Positions 45,998-55,132 of a stretch of DNA of 64,000 bases are shown here, piece by piece. The position numbers and the translations under genes are program-made. The notes beneath the pieces are model-generated. The model was not told the DNA's origin. It saw only the letters and a program-made list of their open reading frames with translations, and did no database searches. Numbering within the stretch: the stretch's first letter is position 1; each line of letters starts with the position of its first letter. Source of the stretch: Gammaproteobacteria bacterium (GTDB lineage: Bacteria > Pseudomonadota > Gammaproteobacteria > Pseudomonadales > Pseudohongiellaceae); contig PALV01000021.1 in NCBI GenBank assembly GCA_002706685.1, positions 1 to 64,000 on the forward strand, in the 5' to 3' direction.

Positions 45998-48139
45998 TCA
46001 GTAAAACGTTTTGCCGGCAGCAGCCATCTCTCTCAACCCACTGGTGGGATGATAAAGCGGTCCCAGGTCTGCATATTTGTCTGCCATCTGGCAGAACGCG
46101 GCAGCACCCATATTATCAATAAACCGCAATGCCCCGCCCCGAAACTTCGGAAAGCCCAGGCCCAGCAGCAGACCCATGTCCACCTCGACCGCAGAGCTGA
46201 CAATATTGTCTTCAAGACATCGTACAGCCTCAAGACAAAGAGCAACCATCATACGCTCCTGGATCTCCGCATCCGAAAACGACTGCTGACCTGACTGCAG
46301 TGGCTGCAGCGTCTTCAATATCTGCTCATCGAAGACCTTTGTTGGTCGTCCACCGCCGCCGGACTCGTATCGATAGAAGCCCAGACCGTTTTTCTGGCCA
46401 TAATGTCCCAGCTCGTATAGGTGATCGATTGCCGTTGTGAAGTCATAGCTCATTCGATCCGGGAAACCTTCCTCCATGACTTTCATGCAGTGCGAAGCGG
46501 TGTCGATACCTACAACGTCCAGCAGGTACGCTGGCCCCATGGGCCAGCCGAAGGTTTCCATGACACGATCAACTTCGCGCAGGTCTGCCCCGTCCCGCAG
46601 CAGCTGACAGAAGGCACCGAAATAGGGAAACAGGATACGGTTTACCAGAAAGCCTGGGCAGTCGTTCACAACGATGGGCATCTTGCCCAGGGACAGCGCG
46701 TAGCCAACAGTTTTGGCAATCGCAGCGTCTCCGGTTTTCTCTCCGCGAATGACTTCAACCAATGGCATCAGTGGGACCGGATTGAAGAAGTGCATGCCGC
46801 AGAAGTTCTCAGGACGCTTCAAAGCCTGGGCCAGACGAGTGATGGAAATCGTTGAGGTGTTGGAGGTCAGCACGCTGTTATCCGGCGTACTACTCTCGAC
46901 TTCGGCCAACACCGCCTGTTTGACTTTGGGGTTTTCAACCACGGCCTCAACCACCAGGTCTACCTGATCGAAACCAGCATAATCCAGCGTAGGACTGATC
47001 GCAGACAGAACCTTTTTTGCCTTGGCGCTGTCCATGCGGCCTCTGTCGACCTGTTTGGCCAACAATTTGTCTGCCTCTTTCAGGCCGAGATCCAGTCCCT
47101 GCTGGGCGATATCTTTCATGATGATGGGAGTGCCACGTAAAGCCGATTGATAGGCGATACCACCACCCATAATGCCAGCACCCAGCACAGCTGCCTTTTT
47201 CACAGGACTGACGTCGCGGGAGAGCTTTTTGGCACGCGATTTCAGGAACTGGTCATTCAGGAACAGCTGAACCAGATTGCCAGCCACCTCACTGCGCGCC
47301 AGGCTTACAAAGGCCTTGTTCTCATGGCGCAGCGCATCGTCACGCTGTTTGGTAGCGCCGTCCCACATTGACTGAACGGCCGTTTCCGCTGCTGGATAGT
47401 TGCTGCCAGCGTCTTTGCGCGTTCGCGCCATGCCGGCCGAAAAAACTTTCTCAAGACTCGCCGGGCTAAGCGCAACGGGAGAGGTTTTCTGTTTGCGGCG
47501 CTCCCAGATATCCAGCTCTCCAGACAGTGCCTGCTCGATCACTTCGATGGCTGCATCTTCCAGCGCATCTGATGTCACCAGCACGTCCAGCGCGCCATCG
47601 CTGAGCGCCTGCTCCGCCTTTACGTGGCGGCCGCTGCGTACCATGTCAATTGCCGGATCAGCGCCCAGCAGACGCAAGGCTCTGACGGTGCCGCCGAAAC
47701 CGGGGCAGATCCCCAGATTGACTTCCGGGAAGCCGAGCACGGCTGCCTCGCTGCCGACACGATAATCGGCCGCCAGACACAGCTCAAAGCCACCGCCCAG
47801 AGCCATGCCGTTGATCGCAGCAACCGTTGGGATGGGCAGATCTTCCAGCGCATCAAAAACGGCGTTCGCGCCTGCAACCCATTCAAGCAGTTCGGATTCA
47901 GACAACTTGAATTTGTCAGTGAACTCCTTGATATCGGCACCGACAATGTAGCTGCTTTTGCCACTGACACAAATGACACCGGTGGCATCACTGGCCGCAA
48001 TGGCTTTGATGGCGGCGTCCAGCTCCGATAACATCAGTGCATTAAAAACATTGACGGAGGAGTCAGGCAGATCAAAACAGAGTCTCGCAATCCCCGACTC
48101 GAGTTTACTGACCTGTATGCCCTTGCCTTGATAAATCAT
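45998..48139 (-). CDS. fadB: Fatty acid oxidation complex alpha subunit FadB
   Basis: Bifunctional enoyl-CoA hydratase / 3-hydroxyacyl-CoA dehydrogenase of aerobic beta-oxidation. The 713 residues have the crotonase half with Glu in [17 protein letters not shown] and the [17 protein letters not shown] loop reading [15 protein letters not shown], then the NAD domain [14 protein letters not shown] and the [15 protein letters not shown]is-Asn site. The start [20 protein letters not shown] at 48139 matches Pseudomonas FadB, with GGAGAA upstream. The usual thiolase partner fadA is not adjacent; ttcA follows instead. Confidence 0.92.
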   Translation of the reverse strand: MIYQGKGIQVSKLESGIARLCFDLPDSSVNVFNALMLSELDAAIKAIAASDATGVICVSGKSSYIVGADIKEFTDKFKLSESELLEWVAGANAVFDALEDLPIPTVAAINGMALGGGFELCLAADYRVGSEAAVLGFPEVNLGICPGFGGTVRALRLLGADPAIDMVRSGRHVKAEQALSDGALDVLVTSDALEDAAIEVIEQALSGELDIWERRKQKTSPVALSPASLEKVFSAGMARTRKDAGSNYPAAETAVQSMWDGATKQRDDALRHENKAFVSLARSEVAGNLVQLFLNDQFLKSRAKKLSRDVSPVKKAAVLGAGIMGGGIAYQSALRGTPIIMKDIAQQGLDLGLKEADKLLAKQVDRGRMDSAKAKKVLSAISPTLDYAGFDQVDLVVEAVVENPKVKQAVLAEVESSTPDNSVLTSNTSTISITRLAQALKRPENFCGMHFFNPVPLMPLVEVIRGEKTGDAAIAKTVGYALSLGKMPIVVNDCPGFLVNRILFPYFGAFCQLLRDGADLREVDRVMETFGWPMGPAYLLDVVGIDTASHCMKVMEEGFPDRMSYDFTTAIDHLYELGHYGQKNGLGFYRYESGGGGRPTKVFDEQILKTLQPLQSGQQSFSDAEIQERMMVALCLEAVRCLEDNIVSSAVEVDMGLLLGLGFPKFRGGALRFIDNMGAAAFCQMADKYADLGPLYHPTSGLREMAAAGKTFY

Positions 48140-48254
48140 TAGACTTCTCCTGCAAATATTTGTTTTATATGCTGTTTTAAAATCTTGCCCAAACACTGAA
48201 TTTCGCGGCGCAATTATATGTCAATTCAGCGCCCGCCGCAGTGCTTCCGGCTTG

Positions 48255-49325
48255 TCAGTTGCTGTCGCCCAGGCGGTCAAGCTGATAATCGCCTGACAGC
48301 ACACGCCCCCACCAGGTGGCATTTTCAAGGTACCACTTCACCGTACTGCGTAATCCGCTCTCAAAGGTTTCTCTCGGCACCCAGCCTAACTCTCGCTGGA
48401 TTTTGGACGCGTCTATCGCATAGCGCAGATCGTGACCCGGCCTGTCCTTCACGAACGTAATCAGACTGGCATGCGGCGTGACTGGCGACTGTGGGTGAAG
48501 CTCATCCAGCAGTTCACAGATCGCTTTAACAACATCGATGTTCTGTTTCTCATTGTGACCGCCGATATTATAGGTCTCACCGGGTATGCCCTGCCGCACG
48601 ACCAGATGGAGAGCCCTGGCATGATCCTCAACATGCAGCCAGTCACGCACCTGTTTTCCGTCACCGTAAACTGGCAGGGGTTTACCGTGTATGGCGTTCA
48701 GAATGATGTGGGGTATCAACTTCTCTGGAAAATGATAGGGACCGTAATTGTTCGAGCAGTTAGTGACGATGACAGGTAAACCGTAGGTTCGACGCCAGGC
48801 TCTGACCAGATGGTCTGAACTGGCCTTGCTGGCGGAGTAAGGGGAGCTGGGCGCATACGGTGTCGACTCGGTAAACAGCTCATCAGGCCCTTCAAGGTCG
48901 CCATAGACCTCATCGGTCGAGATGTGATGAAAACGGAACTGTGATTGCCGATCCTCAGGTAGCTGATTCCAGTACGAGCGCACAGCTTCAAGCAGGGTAT
49001 ATGTCCCCACAATGTTGGTTTCAATAAAGGCAGCCGGACCATCTATCGATCTGTCCACATGACTCTCGGCCGCCAGATGCATCACTGCATCGGGCTGGAA
49101 GTCTGCAATCAATTGATCCATTGCCTGCCGGTCACAGATGTCCTGCTGTGCAAACTGGTAACGGGGATCGGCGCTGACAGCGGCCAGCGACTCCAGGTTG
49201 CCTGCATAGGTCAGCTTGTCGACATTCAGGACGACGTCCGAGCTGTGCTCGATGATCTGCCGCACGACGGCTGAGCCGATAAATCCCGCTCCGCCAGTGA
49301 CCAGTATGCGTAACGATTTTTCCAT
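48255..49325 (-). CDS. rfbB: dTDP-glucose 4,6-dehydratase
   Basis: Converts dTDP-glucose to the 4-keto-6-deoxy sugar for rhamnose and related surface sugars. The 356-residue SDR protein has [15 protein letters not shown], the Thr-Asp-Glu in [10 protein letters not shown], the YxxxK in [11 protein letters not shown] and [17 protein letters not shown]. The ATG at 49325 is favoured ([12 protein letters not shown]), with GGGAG upstream. rfbA/C/D are not adjacent. It is the third gene of a leftward run after the cyclase and GT9 genes. Confidence 0.94.
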   Translation of the reverse strand: MEKSLRILVTGGAGFIGSAVVRQIIEHSSDVVLNVDKLTYAGNLESLAAVSADPRYQFAQQDICDRQAMDQLIADFQPDAVMHLAAESHVDRSIDGPAAFIETNIVGTYTLLEAVRSYWNQLPEDRQSQFRFHHISTDEVYGDLEGPDELFTESTPYAPSSPYSASKASSDHLVRAWRRTYGLPVIVTNCSNNYGPYHFPEKLIPHIILNAIHGKPLPVYGDGKQVRDWLHVEDHARALHLVVRQGIPGETYNIGGHNEKQNIDVVKAICELLDELHPQSPVTPHASLITFVKDRPGHDLRYAIDASKIQRELGWVPRETFESGLRSTVKWYLENATWWGRVLSGDYQLDRLGDSN

Positions 49326-49350
49326 GTTGTTTGTTTGCTCCCTACCCTTT

Positions 49351-50532
49351 CTACTTAATTCGGACGCCATGAGACCTGTTCCCGGACACGCTGCTGACTG
49401 CCGCTGATTCAACAGCTGCGTTCACTTCAGGCACGCTCTCCAGAACTTCATCAGTCTGGATGGTCGAAAGGCAGGCATATGCCTGACGACAATGGTGGCG
49501 TGTACAGTCGCTCAGGCAAACATGCCGGTGCTGAATGACCCTTGTCTGTGGACCTAGCGGCCGCCATATGGCCTCGATTGTGGGACCGAAGATTACCACA
49601 CCCGGCAAGCCCAGCGCAGAGGCCAGATGCGAAGGGCCGCTATCGTTTCCGACAATAAAGGCGGCAGCGGCAAACAATTCGGCCAGTGATTTGAGATCAA
49701 GGCGGTCACAAAGGTCTGTACACTGTCTGTAGCTCTCTCCCAAACCCGCCAGCACGGCTCTGTTGAGCGCTGCGTCACCGGCGCCGGCACCGATTAAAAC
49801 CACATGGTAGCCACGTTCAATGACACGCAAAGCCAATTCAATAAAACTGGCGACCGGCCATATTTTATAGTGTTTACTTGCGCCGGCGTGAATGATGAAC
49901 AGCGGTCGATCACATTGTCCGGATTTCAGGTCAGGTACTTGAGCGGTGACGCTCGACAACACTGGGTAGGCCTTGTCACGGGGAACTGGCAGCGCAAGCT
50001 TGCTAAAGATTTCCCGGTAAGCGAACCAGATCGACCTTTCTCCGGCAGCTCGATTGGCACGTTCAACCTGCAGATATTTGTGAAAACCAAACTGGTAACG
50101 CGCTTCAGTACTGCTGACCCTGAACCTGGCGGCCGAAAGATGAGCAAGACGGTGACTGACCGAGTCTTCTTCAATTGTGAAGGCGAGGTCCGCCTGAAAT
50201 CTTCTGATAGAGCGCACACACGCGAGCCATGCCCTGGCAGCTTTCAGGCGCTGCCGGCGAGCCTTGAGCAACTGTCGGGGATAATATACAAAGTGCACAC
50301 CGGGTGCCTGAAAGGCTGGCTCGAAAAGCTCCCGAAAACCGCTATCCAGCACCAGCAGCAGCTCGATTCCTTCATCGGCGCAATATGAAACCAGATGTTG
50401 AATATGCTGACCTGACAGCAGCAGATTGCCTAAGAACTTGGTGGGATTGATCAGCGCTATTCTTCGACCACGCTGCATCCAGACAGGGTTCATTATCTTG
50501 TTTGTATCTGCGGTCAAATCAACATCGCCCAC
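49351..50532 (-). CDS. Glycosyltransferase family 9 (heptosyltransferase-like)
   Basis: The 393-residue protein fits GT9/LPS heptosyltransferases: N-domain [20 protein letters not shown], then the C-domain [19 protein letters not shown] (nucleotide-sugar region) and [25 protein letters not shown], a GT9 hallmark with the acidic D of GNDSGP. A Cys-rich tail ([16 protein letters not shown]) resembles that of some WaaF/WaaQ proteins. The frame starts at GTG 50532, nine bases after the cyclase stop; internal ATGs at 50493 and 50478 are alternatives and none has a good ribosome-binding site. Acceptor unknown; surface polysaccharide is likely given rfbB next door. Confidence 0.8.
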   Translation of the reverse strand: MGDVDLTADTNKIMNPVWMQRGRRIALINPTKFLGNLLLSGQHIQHLVSYCADEGIELLLVLDSGFRELFEPAFQAPGVHFVYYPRQLLKARRQRLKAARAWLACVRSIRRFQADLAFTIEEDSVSHRLAHLSAARFRVSSTEARYQFGFHKYLQVERANRAAGERSIWFAYREIFSKLALPVPRDKAYPVLSSVTAQVPDLKSGQCDRPLFIIHAGASKHYKIWPVASFIELALRVIERGYHVVLIGAGAGDAALNRAVLAGLGESYRQCTDLCDRLDLKSLAELFAAAAFIVGNDSGPSHLASALGLPGVVIFGPTIEAIWRPLGPQTRVIQHRHVCLSDCTRHHCRQAYACLSTIQTDEVLESVPEVNAAVESAAVSSVSGNRSHGVRIK

Positions 50533-50541
50533 TGTCTCAGC

Positions 50542-52506
50542 TCATTTGCTGGTATGTCTAAAAACGGGATTCCAGTGCTCATCGGCCATATCTGCCTGCG
50601 TACGGATACGCTCAAGGTAAAGCTCATAGAGCTGAATGTTGGATTCCGGGTGAGCCTTCTCCACCAGCATGGCGAGTATATCAGCCGCCTCCTCGCCCTG
50701 TCCCTGACGATAATGATCCAGTGCTTTGTTGAACTGTTCTACCTGATCGATTTCACCCTGAGACAGTATGTCCCTGTGCGCTACAGGTTCAAACAGCTTG
50801 ACCGGCTTTTCGCGGCCAGACACCGTAACCAGATCGATATCACGCCAGACTATCCGGTTGTCAGGATCTGCAGCAACACGTGTCTGCTCACTGATAAGCG
50901 CCGCAACATTGTAGAAACGTGTCAGGCCTTCCAGCCGGGCAGCAAGATTGACTGCATCCCCGATCACGGTGTAATTGAGTCGGTCTGATGAGCCTATGTT
51001 GCCGGCAACGACATGCCCTGTGTGCACGCCAATTCGAACAGAAACGGAGACCGGGAACTCATAGGCACGCAGCATTTCGTTGATAGCAGGCAGCTCAGCC
51101 TGCATTGCCATCGCACACTCCAGAGCCCGCTGGTGGTCGTCAGCGTGAGAAACAGGAGCACCGAACACTGCCATCACAGCATCCCCGATAAATTTGTCAA
51201 CGATACCACCGTGCTTATCCACAACACGGCATAGCCCCTCAAGGCAGGTATTGAGCACTGAGATCAGTTGCTGTGGGGGAACCCGCTCGCCCAGGGCGGT
51301 AAAACCCGCGATGTCTACGAACAGAATGCTTACTTCTCTGTCCTCGCCGCCAAGCTCAATCCGTCGACTGAGAAGTTCATCCGCAACCCCTTGGGAAACT
51401 ACTTTGCCGAGCAGATCCCTGACCTTCTCTTTTTCTGCCAGCCCGTTGGCCATACGCTCGACTGCGCGCTCCAGCTCGCCTACTTCATCTTTACCAGTCA
51501 CCACCCTGTCGCCGTCAGCCAGTTGATACTGGCCTCGCTCAATCTGTTCCACGCGCGTGGCAAGCCGTAGAACCGGACGGGTAAAACCTCTGGCCAGCAC
51601 AAACACTGCCAGTAGACTAATGCTGACAATAGCAATCGAAAAGTCCAGCAGGCGTTGCTGCAATACCTGCAGGTTCTCCTGATTCTCCCGGTACGATCGC
51701 TGTACTACTGCGAGAATGGCTGGCGTCTCGGCATCCCCACTTGCCAGTTGTCGTACCTGGGCGCCATAACTTTCCGTTGCCAGGCTTACACGCTGAGTCT
51801 CGTTCATCCGCGACGGATCGAGGCGTTCCGCCAGCAGACGGCGGTTGTCCCCTTCGAGACTGGAAGCAACCACTTCCAGTGCAGCCGCAGTTGCCTGAGC
51901 AGGACGATGCCGCAGTATGGATATCTCGGATGCCGTGCTGCGTCGTATCTCCCTGACAAAACTCTCATCCAGCGGAAATCCGGCGAATATCCAAGCTACA
52001 GGTTGCGGCAGCATGAGAGGTACAACAGTGATTTGATAAGGCACCTCCCCTACGATCAATATCCGGTCGCCCTGTCCCTCTGGATGAGTGACCGCATTGT
52101 CCACTACCGCTCGCCAGTCAGCCGGTAAAGACGAAAAGCCCTGATCATGCGTATCGATAATGACTCTGCCCTGCATGTCACTGATGAGCATAAGATCAGC
52201 TGCCCCCTGAGAGCGGGCAAGCAAATTGGTAGCCGCGTCGCGAATGGTCATTGGGTCTGCGGCACCAAAGGCGTTACGGAAGCCCCAGTCACGCGTGAGT
52301 GCATTACTGATGGTAAGAAGTGTGTTTTTGTGGGATTCGACACTGTAGTCAAACACCTGAGTGCCGATATTCAGGTATGAGTTGATCGTTCGATCGGTAT
52401 AGCGCAGGTTCTCCTGCTCTACAAACCAGTAGATGACGGCGAGAACCGGCAGTATCAGTACCAGGAGAAACAATATCAATCGCGAACGAATGCTGGTCAG
52501 GCTCAT
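50542..52506 (-). CDS. Membrane-bound adenylate cyclase with periplasmic sensor and HAMP domain
   Basis: The ~654-residue protein has a transmembrane helix (about 8-28), a periplasmic domain of roughly 250 residues resembling a double-Cache sensor, a second helix (about 287-308), HAMP, and a class III cyclase domain. The catalytic set is complete: metal Asp residues in FVDIAGFTALGE and DKFIGDAVMAVFG, the adenine-selecting Lys of DKFIGD and Thr of NYTVIGDAVNLAARLEGL, and the Asn and Arg of NLAAR. A C-terminal helical stretch of about 90 residues follows. The start at 52506 puts the first helix at the N-terminus; upstream in-frame starts (52548, 52575) lie in the promoter region. Divergent from the cupredoxin operon. 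Confidence 0.87.
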   Translation of the reverse strand: MSLTSIRSRLILFLLVLILPVLAVIYWFVEQENLRYTDRTINSYLNIGTQVFDYSVESHKNTLLTISNALTRDWGFRNAFGAADPMTIRDAATNLLARSQGAADLMLISDMQGRVIIDTHDQGFSSLPADWRAVVDNAVTHPEGQGDRILIVGEVPYQITVVPLMLPQPVAWIFAGFPLDESFVREIRRSTASEISILRHRPAQATAAALEVVASSLEGDNRRLLAERLDPSRMNETQRVSLATESYGAQVRQLASGDAETPAILAVVQRSYRENQENLQVLQQRLLDFSIAIVSISLLAVFVLARGFTRPVLRLATRVEQIERGQYQLADGDRVVTGKDEVGELERAVERMANGLAEKEKVRDLLGKVVSQGVADELLSRRIELGGEDREVSILFVDIAGFTALGERVPPQQLISVLNTCLEGLCRVVDKHGGIVDKFIGDAVMAVFGAPVSHADDHQRALECAMAMQAELPAINEMLRAYEFPVSVSVRIGVHTGHVVAGNIGSSDRLNYTVIGDAVNLAARLEGLTRFYNVAALISEQTRVAADPDNRIVWRDIDLVTVSGREKPVKLFEPVAHRDILSQGEIDQVEQFNKALDHYRQGQGEEAADILAMLVEKAHPESNIQLYELYLERIRTQADMADEHWNPVFRHTSK

Positions 52507-52534
52507 GAACTGCCACTTGGAAGACTTATGGGCA

Positions 52535-52562
52535 TTTACCCGGTGCATTATCCTGTTATATC
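52535..52562 (+). promoter_or_regulatory. Candidate promoter of the cupredoxin-DUF3034-globin operon
   Basis: TTTACC at 52535-52540, 16-bp spacer, TATATC at 52557-52562. On the other strand TATAAC (52560-52555) could be the -10 of the cyclase gene with TTCACA 19 bp upstream. The two -10 boxes would overlap, so only one polymerase could bind at a time. Weak to moderate. Confidence 0.4.
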
Positions 52563-52607
52563 GTAGGGGAGTCACGTTTTGTGAACGAAATCAAACTGGA
52601 ATTAATC

Positions 52608-53291
52608 ATGACAAGACGGTATTTGGCTTGTTTCTCCGCTTTCTGCCCCACCGCACGCAGTCTCATAAACTCACTGGCACTTGTTATCGCCTTCTGGATG
52701 GCCGCGGTCCCCTATAGCCATGCACAGCTCAATATCGTGTTTATCGATACCGACGGCAACCCTGTCAACGATGTCATCGCCGAGCTGCAGGTTTCCCAAA
52801 TAGACACGGTCCCGCAGGAGATTGGCGTGATGGACCAGGTCAACCGGACCTTCGTGCCGAATATTCTGCTCATAGCCCGGGGACAACAGGTTCGATTTCC
52901 AAACAGTGATAACGTAAGGCACCACGTTTATTCCTTTTCGGATGTCAGACAGTTCTCGACGCCACTTTATGCCGACGAGGAGGTCGATCCCATCCTGTTC
53001 GACCAGGCTGGCGTTGCAACACTCGGCTGCAATATTCACGACAGTATGGTCGCCTACGTATATGTCTCTGAGTGGCAGGATCGTTACCAGAGTGACGAGC
53101 TGGGCAGAATCAGTCTGGATAACACCGGGGCCGATGTCATCCATGTATGGCACCCCTGGCTGCAGACACCCGGAAACCGGCAGGAGATTCCACTCACAGG
53201 CGCTTCCAATAACCAATTGACCATAGAACTGGATGTAAGAGATCCATCTCAGGTATTCGGCTTCCGGGCCATTCGCGAGGAGAATAGCTGA
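52608..53291 (+). CDS. Exported cupredoxin-like (methylamine utilization-type) protein
   Basis: The 227-residue precursor has an N-terminal signal segment (LINSLALVIAFWMAAVPYSHA, cleavage after AHA-type SHA near residue 39) and a plastocyanin-like domain. Copper ligands are suggested by VRFPNSDNVRHHVYSFS (His), LGCNIHDSMVAYVYV (Cys, His, Met). Annotated relatives are called 'methylamine utilization protein', but no methylamine dehydrogenase genes are near. The ATG at 52608 is preferred to the upstream GTG. Its stop overlaps the next start as TGATG. Probably a periplasmic copper protein. Confidence 0.8.
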   Translation: MTRRYLACFSAFCPTARSLINSLALVIAFWMAAVPYSHAQLNIVFIDTDGNPVNDVIAELQVSQIDTVPQEIGVMDQVNRTFVPNILLIARGQQVRFPNSDNVRHHVYSFSDVRQFSTPLYADEEVDPILFDQAGVATLGCNIHDSMVAYVYVSEWQDRYQSDELGRISLDNTGADVIHVWHPWLQTPGNRQEIPLTGASNNQLTIELDVRDPSQVFGFRAIREENS

Positions 53292-54205
53292 TGCCAATGT
53301 TGCCCAAAGAACGCAATTTGCGAACGGGACGTTCAGAGAGCACTAGTCGCTGGCTGCTTCTGCCCCTGCTTGGCATCATGAGCGCTGGCTTTGCGATGAC
53401 AGCCTCAGCACAGTTACTGGAAACTGCTGGCAGGCAGGGAAAAATCAAAGGCACTGGGGCCGTGAGCAGCATTTCAGGCGCCTCGGGAGGTGGTCTTACC
53501 CCTTGGGCTACACTGGGCACCTACGCGAGCGACGGGCAGCAGGGAATCAATATTTTTCAATCACGGGCGTCGGTCGATGACTATTCACTGGATGTGGTCG
53601 GTGGTGCCTTCAACTACGACGACAGAGTTGAGGTTGCATACGCCAAACACGACTTCGAAATAGAAGCCGCCGGACTCCACATCCGCCAGGACAAGATTTC
53701 TGCACGATACAAGCTGCACGGCGACATCATTTACGGCAACGCCCCCCAGATTACCATCGGCATTGAACATGGCCGACTTCGCGACAAGGCCGTGGCGCGA
53801 GCAGTTGGGGCCGAGCATACTGCTGGAACCGATTTTATTATCAGTGCAGGCAAGGTCTGGCTGGACGGTATTGCCAACCGGAGCACCTTGCTCAATGTGA
53901 ATGTCCGATACGGTGAATCGAACCAGTTTGGTATTCTCGGTTACGGTGGTGATGTTAGTGGCAATAAATTTACCACTGAAGTTGCCGCCGCCATGTTTCT
54001 AACCCGCAGCATCGCCATCGGGGGCGAGTTCAGGCAAAAAGGCGACTACCTGTCCGCATTGAACGAGGACCATGCTCGAGACCTTTTCATCGCATGGTTT
54101 CCAAATAAACACCTGTCGGTAACCGGAGCCTGGATCGATCTGGGTGACATAGCTGGTGCTACTGATCAACGCGGATATTACATCTCAGTGCAGGCAACCT
54201 TATGA
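53291..54205 (+). CDS. DUF3034 family exported barrel-like protein
   Basis: The 304-residue precursor has a signal peptide (WLLLPLLGIMSAGFAMTASA, cleavage near residue 40) and a repetitive beta-rich body with GLTPWATLGTYASDG, AFNYDDRVEVAYAKHDFEI and ISVQATL at the end, matching DUF3034. Alternating strands suggest an outer-membrane barrel. It is coupled to the cupredoxin gene (TGATG) and to the globin gene (ATGA). Function unknown. Confidence 0.78.
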   Translation: MPMLPKERNLRTGRSESTSRWLLLPLLGIMSAGFAMTASAQLLETAGRQGKIKGTGAVSSISGASGGGLTPWATLGTYASDGQQGINIFQSRASVDDYSLDVVGGAFNYDDRVEVAYAKHDFEIEAAGLHIRQDKISARYKLHGDIIYGNAPQITIGIEHGRLRDKAVARAVGAEHTAGTDFIISAGKVWLDGIANRSTLLNVNVRYGESNQFGILGYGGDVSGNKFTTEVAAAMFLTRSIAIGGEFRQKGDYLSALNEDHARDLFIAWFPNKHLSVTGAWIDLGDIAGATDQRGYYISVQATL

Positions 54206-54675
54206 AACGATTCATTCAGTTACTGCTGACGCCAGGTATCAGGGCGGCTCGCAAAGCACAGATACTGACGACTTTACTGATGGCAATGGCGCTGGGCGCC
54301 TGTGCCAGCAATCAAACTGACAAAACCCTGTATGACGATCTAGGTGGGCAGCCAACAATTGACAGGATTGCTGATGAGTTCATCGTGGAAATTGCATACG
54401 ACGATCGAGTATTCCCGCGCTTTGCCGATTCAAACGTGCAACGTTTCCGCGAGAAAATCATCGAGCATTTTTGCATGATTGCAAATGGCCCCTGCGTCTA
54501 TACCGGTGACTCGATGGTGCAGACCCATGCCGGCATGAACATCAGTGAGGCCGAGTTCAATGCAGTCGTGGAAGATCTTATCGCCGCCATGGATACTGTT
54601 GGTGTCGACATTGGCACACAGAACCGCCTGCTTGCCAGGCTTGCTACACTTCGCCCTCAGATCGTTGGTATCTGA
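54202..54675 (+). CDS. Lipoprotein group 1 truncated hemoglobin
   Basis: The 157-residue precursor has a lipoprotein signal ending MALGACAS (Cys near residue 34), so the globin would be exported and lipid-anchored. The globin part begins LYDDLGGQPTIDRIADEF and contains the proximal His in MVQTHAGMNISEAEFN. At the B10 position, where O2-binding HbN proteins have Tyr (FY), this protein appears to read FI. Two cysteines flank a segment FCMIANGPCVYTG and could be oxidised. The start overlaps the DUF3034 stop (ATGA). Its last 32 bp overlap the convergent recX gene. Confidence 0.85.
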   Translation: MKRFIQLLLTPGIRAARKAQILTTLLMAMALGACASNQTDKTLYDDLGGQPTIDRIADEFIVEIAYDDRVFPRFADSNVQRFREKIIEHFCMIANGPCVYTGDSMVQTHAGMNISEAEFNAVVEDLIAAMDTVGVDIGTQNRLLARLATLRPQIVGI

Positions 54676-55132
54676 GTTTCTGTAGATGGTTGCCGCGAAA
54701 GCCACGTGCCTGCGCAAAGCGCTCGAGTTTTGCCCAAGCCAGGGTGCCAGGTTCCGGTAGGGGCTTACCGAAACGTTTGCAGACTACTTTTTGTAGATTC
54801 GACACCCACTCATTTTCATCAATGCCCAGCTCCTGAGAACTAATGTCATCCGGCACCCCTGCATTTTTGAGATGCGAGAAAATATACTGCGGCCCATAAC
54901 CTTTGTTGAAACGGGCACGCACATAGGACTCAGCGAAACGTTGATCAGACAGCAAACCATCATCCTGAAGAGTGGACAACACTGACTCCAGCAGCTGCTT
55001 TTCTGTTTCCGGGAATTTTTCAGTAAGCTTGCGCCGAAGCTCACTTACACTGTGTTCCCGTCGCGCCAGATAATCCATGGCGCGACGGCGTAAAGACACA
55101 GCAATCTTGCGGGTCTGATCGTCAGTCGACAT
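54644..55132 (-). CDS. recX: RecA regulator RecX
   Basis: Binds RecA filaments and inhibits or modulates them. The 162-residue protein has the helical RecX repeats ([40 protein letters not shown]). It starts inside recA (11-bp overlap), as in many gammaproteobacteria, and would share the SOS-controlled recA promoter. Its 3' end overlaps the globin gene on the other strand. Confidence 0.92.
   Translation of the reverse strand: MSTDDQTRKIAVSLRRRAMDYLARREHSVSELRRKLTEKFPETEKQLLESVLSTLQDDGLLSDQRFAESYVRARFNKGYGPQYIFSHLKNAGVPDDISSQELGIDENEWVSNLQKVVCKRFGKPLPEPGTLAWAKLERFAQARGFRGNHLQKLRYQRSEGEV

Noticed and set aside
52608..53291. True methylamine utilization role
   Set aside because: No mau dehydrogenase, TTQ-maturation or amicyanin cluster is nearby; the label reflects homologue naming only.
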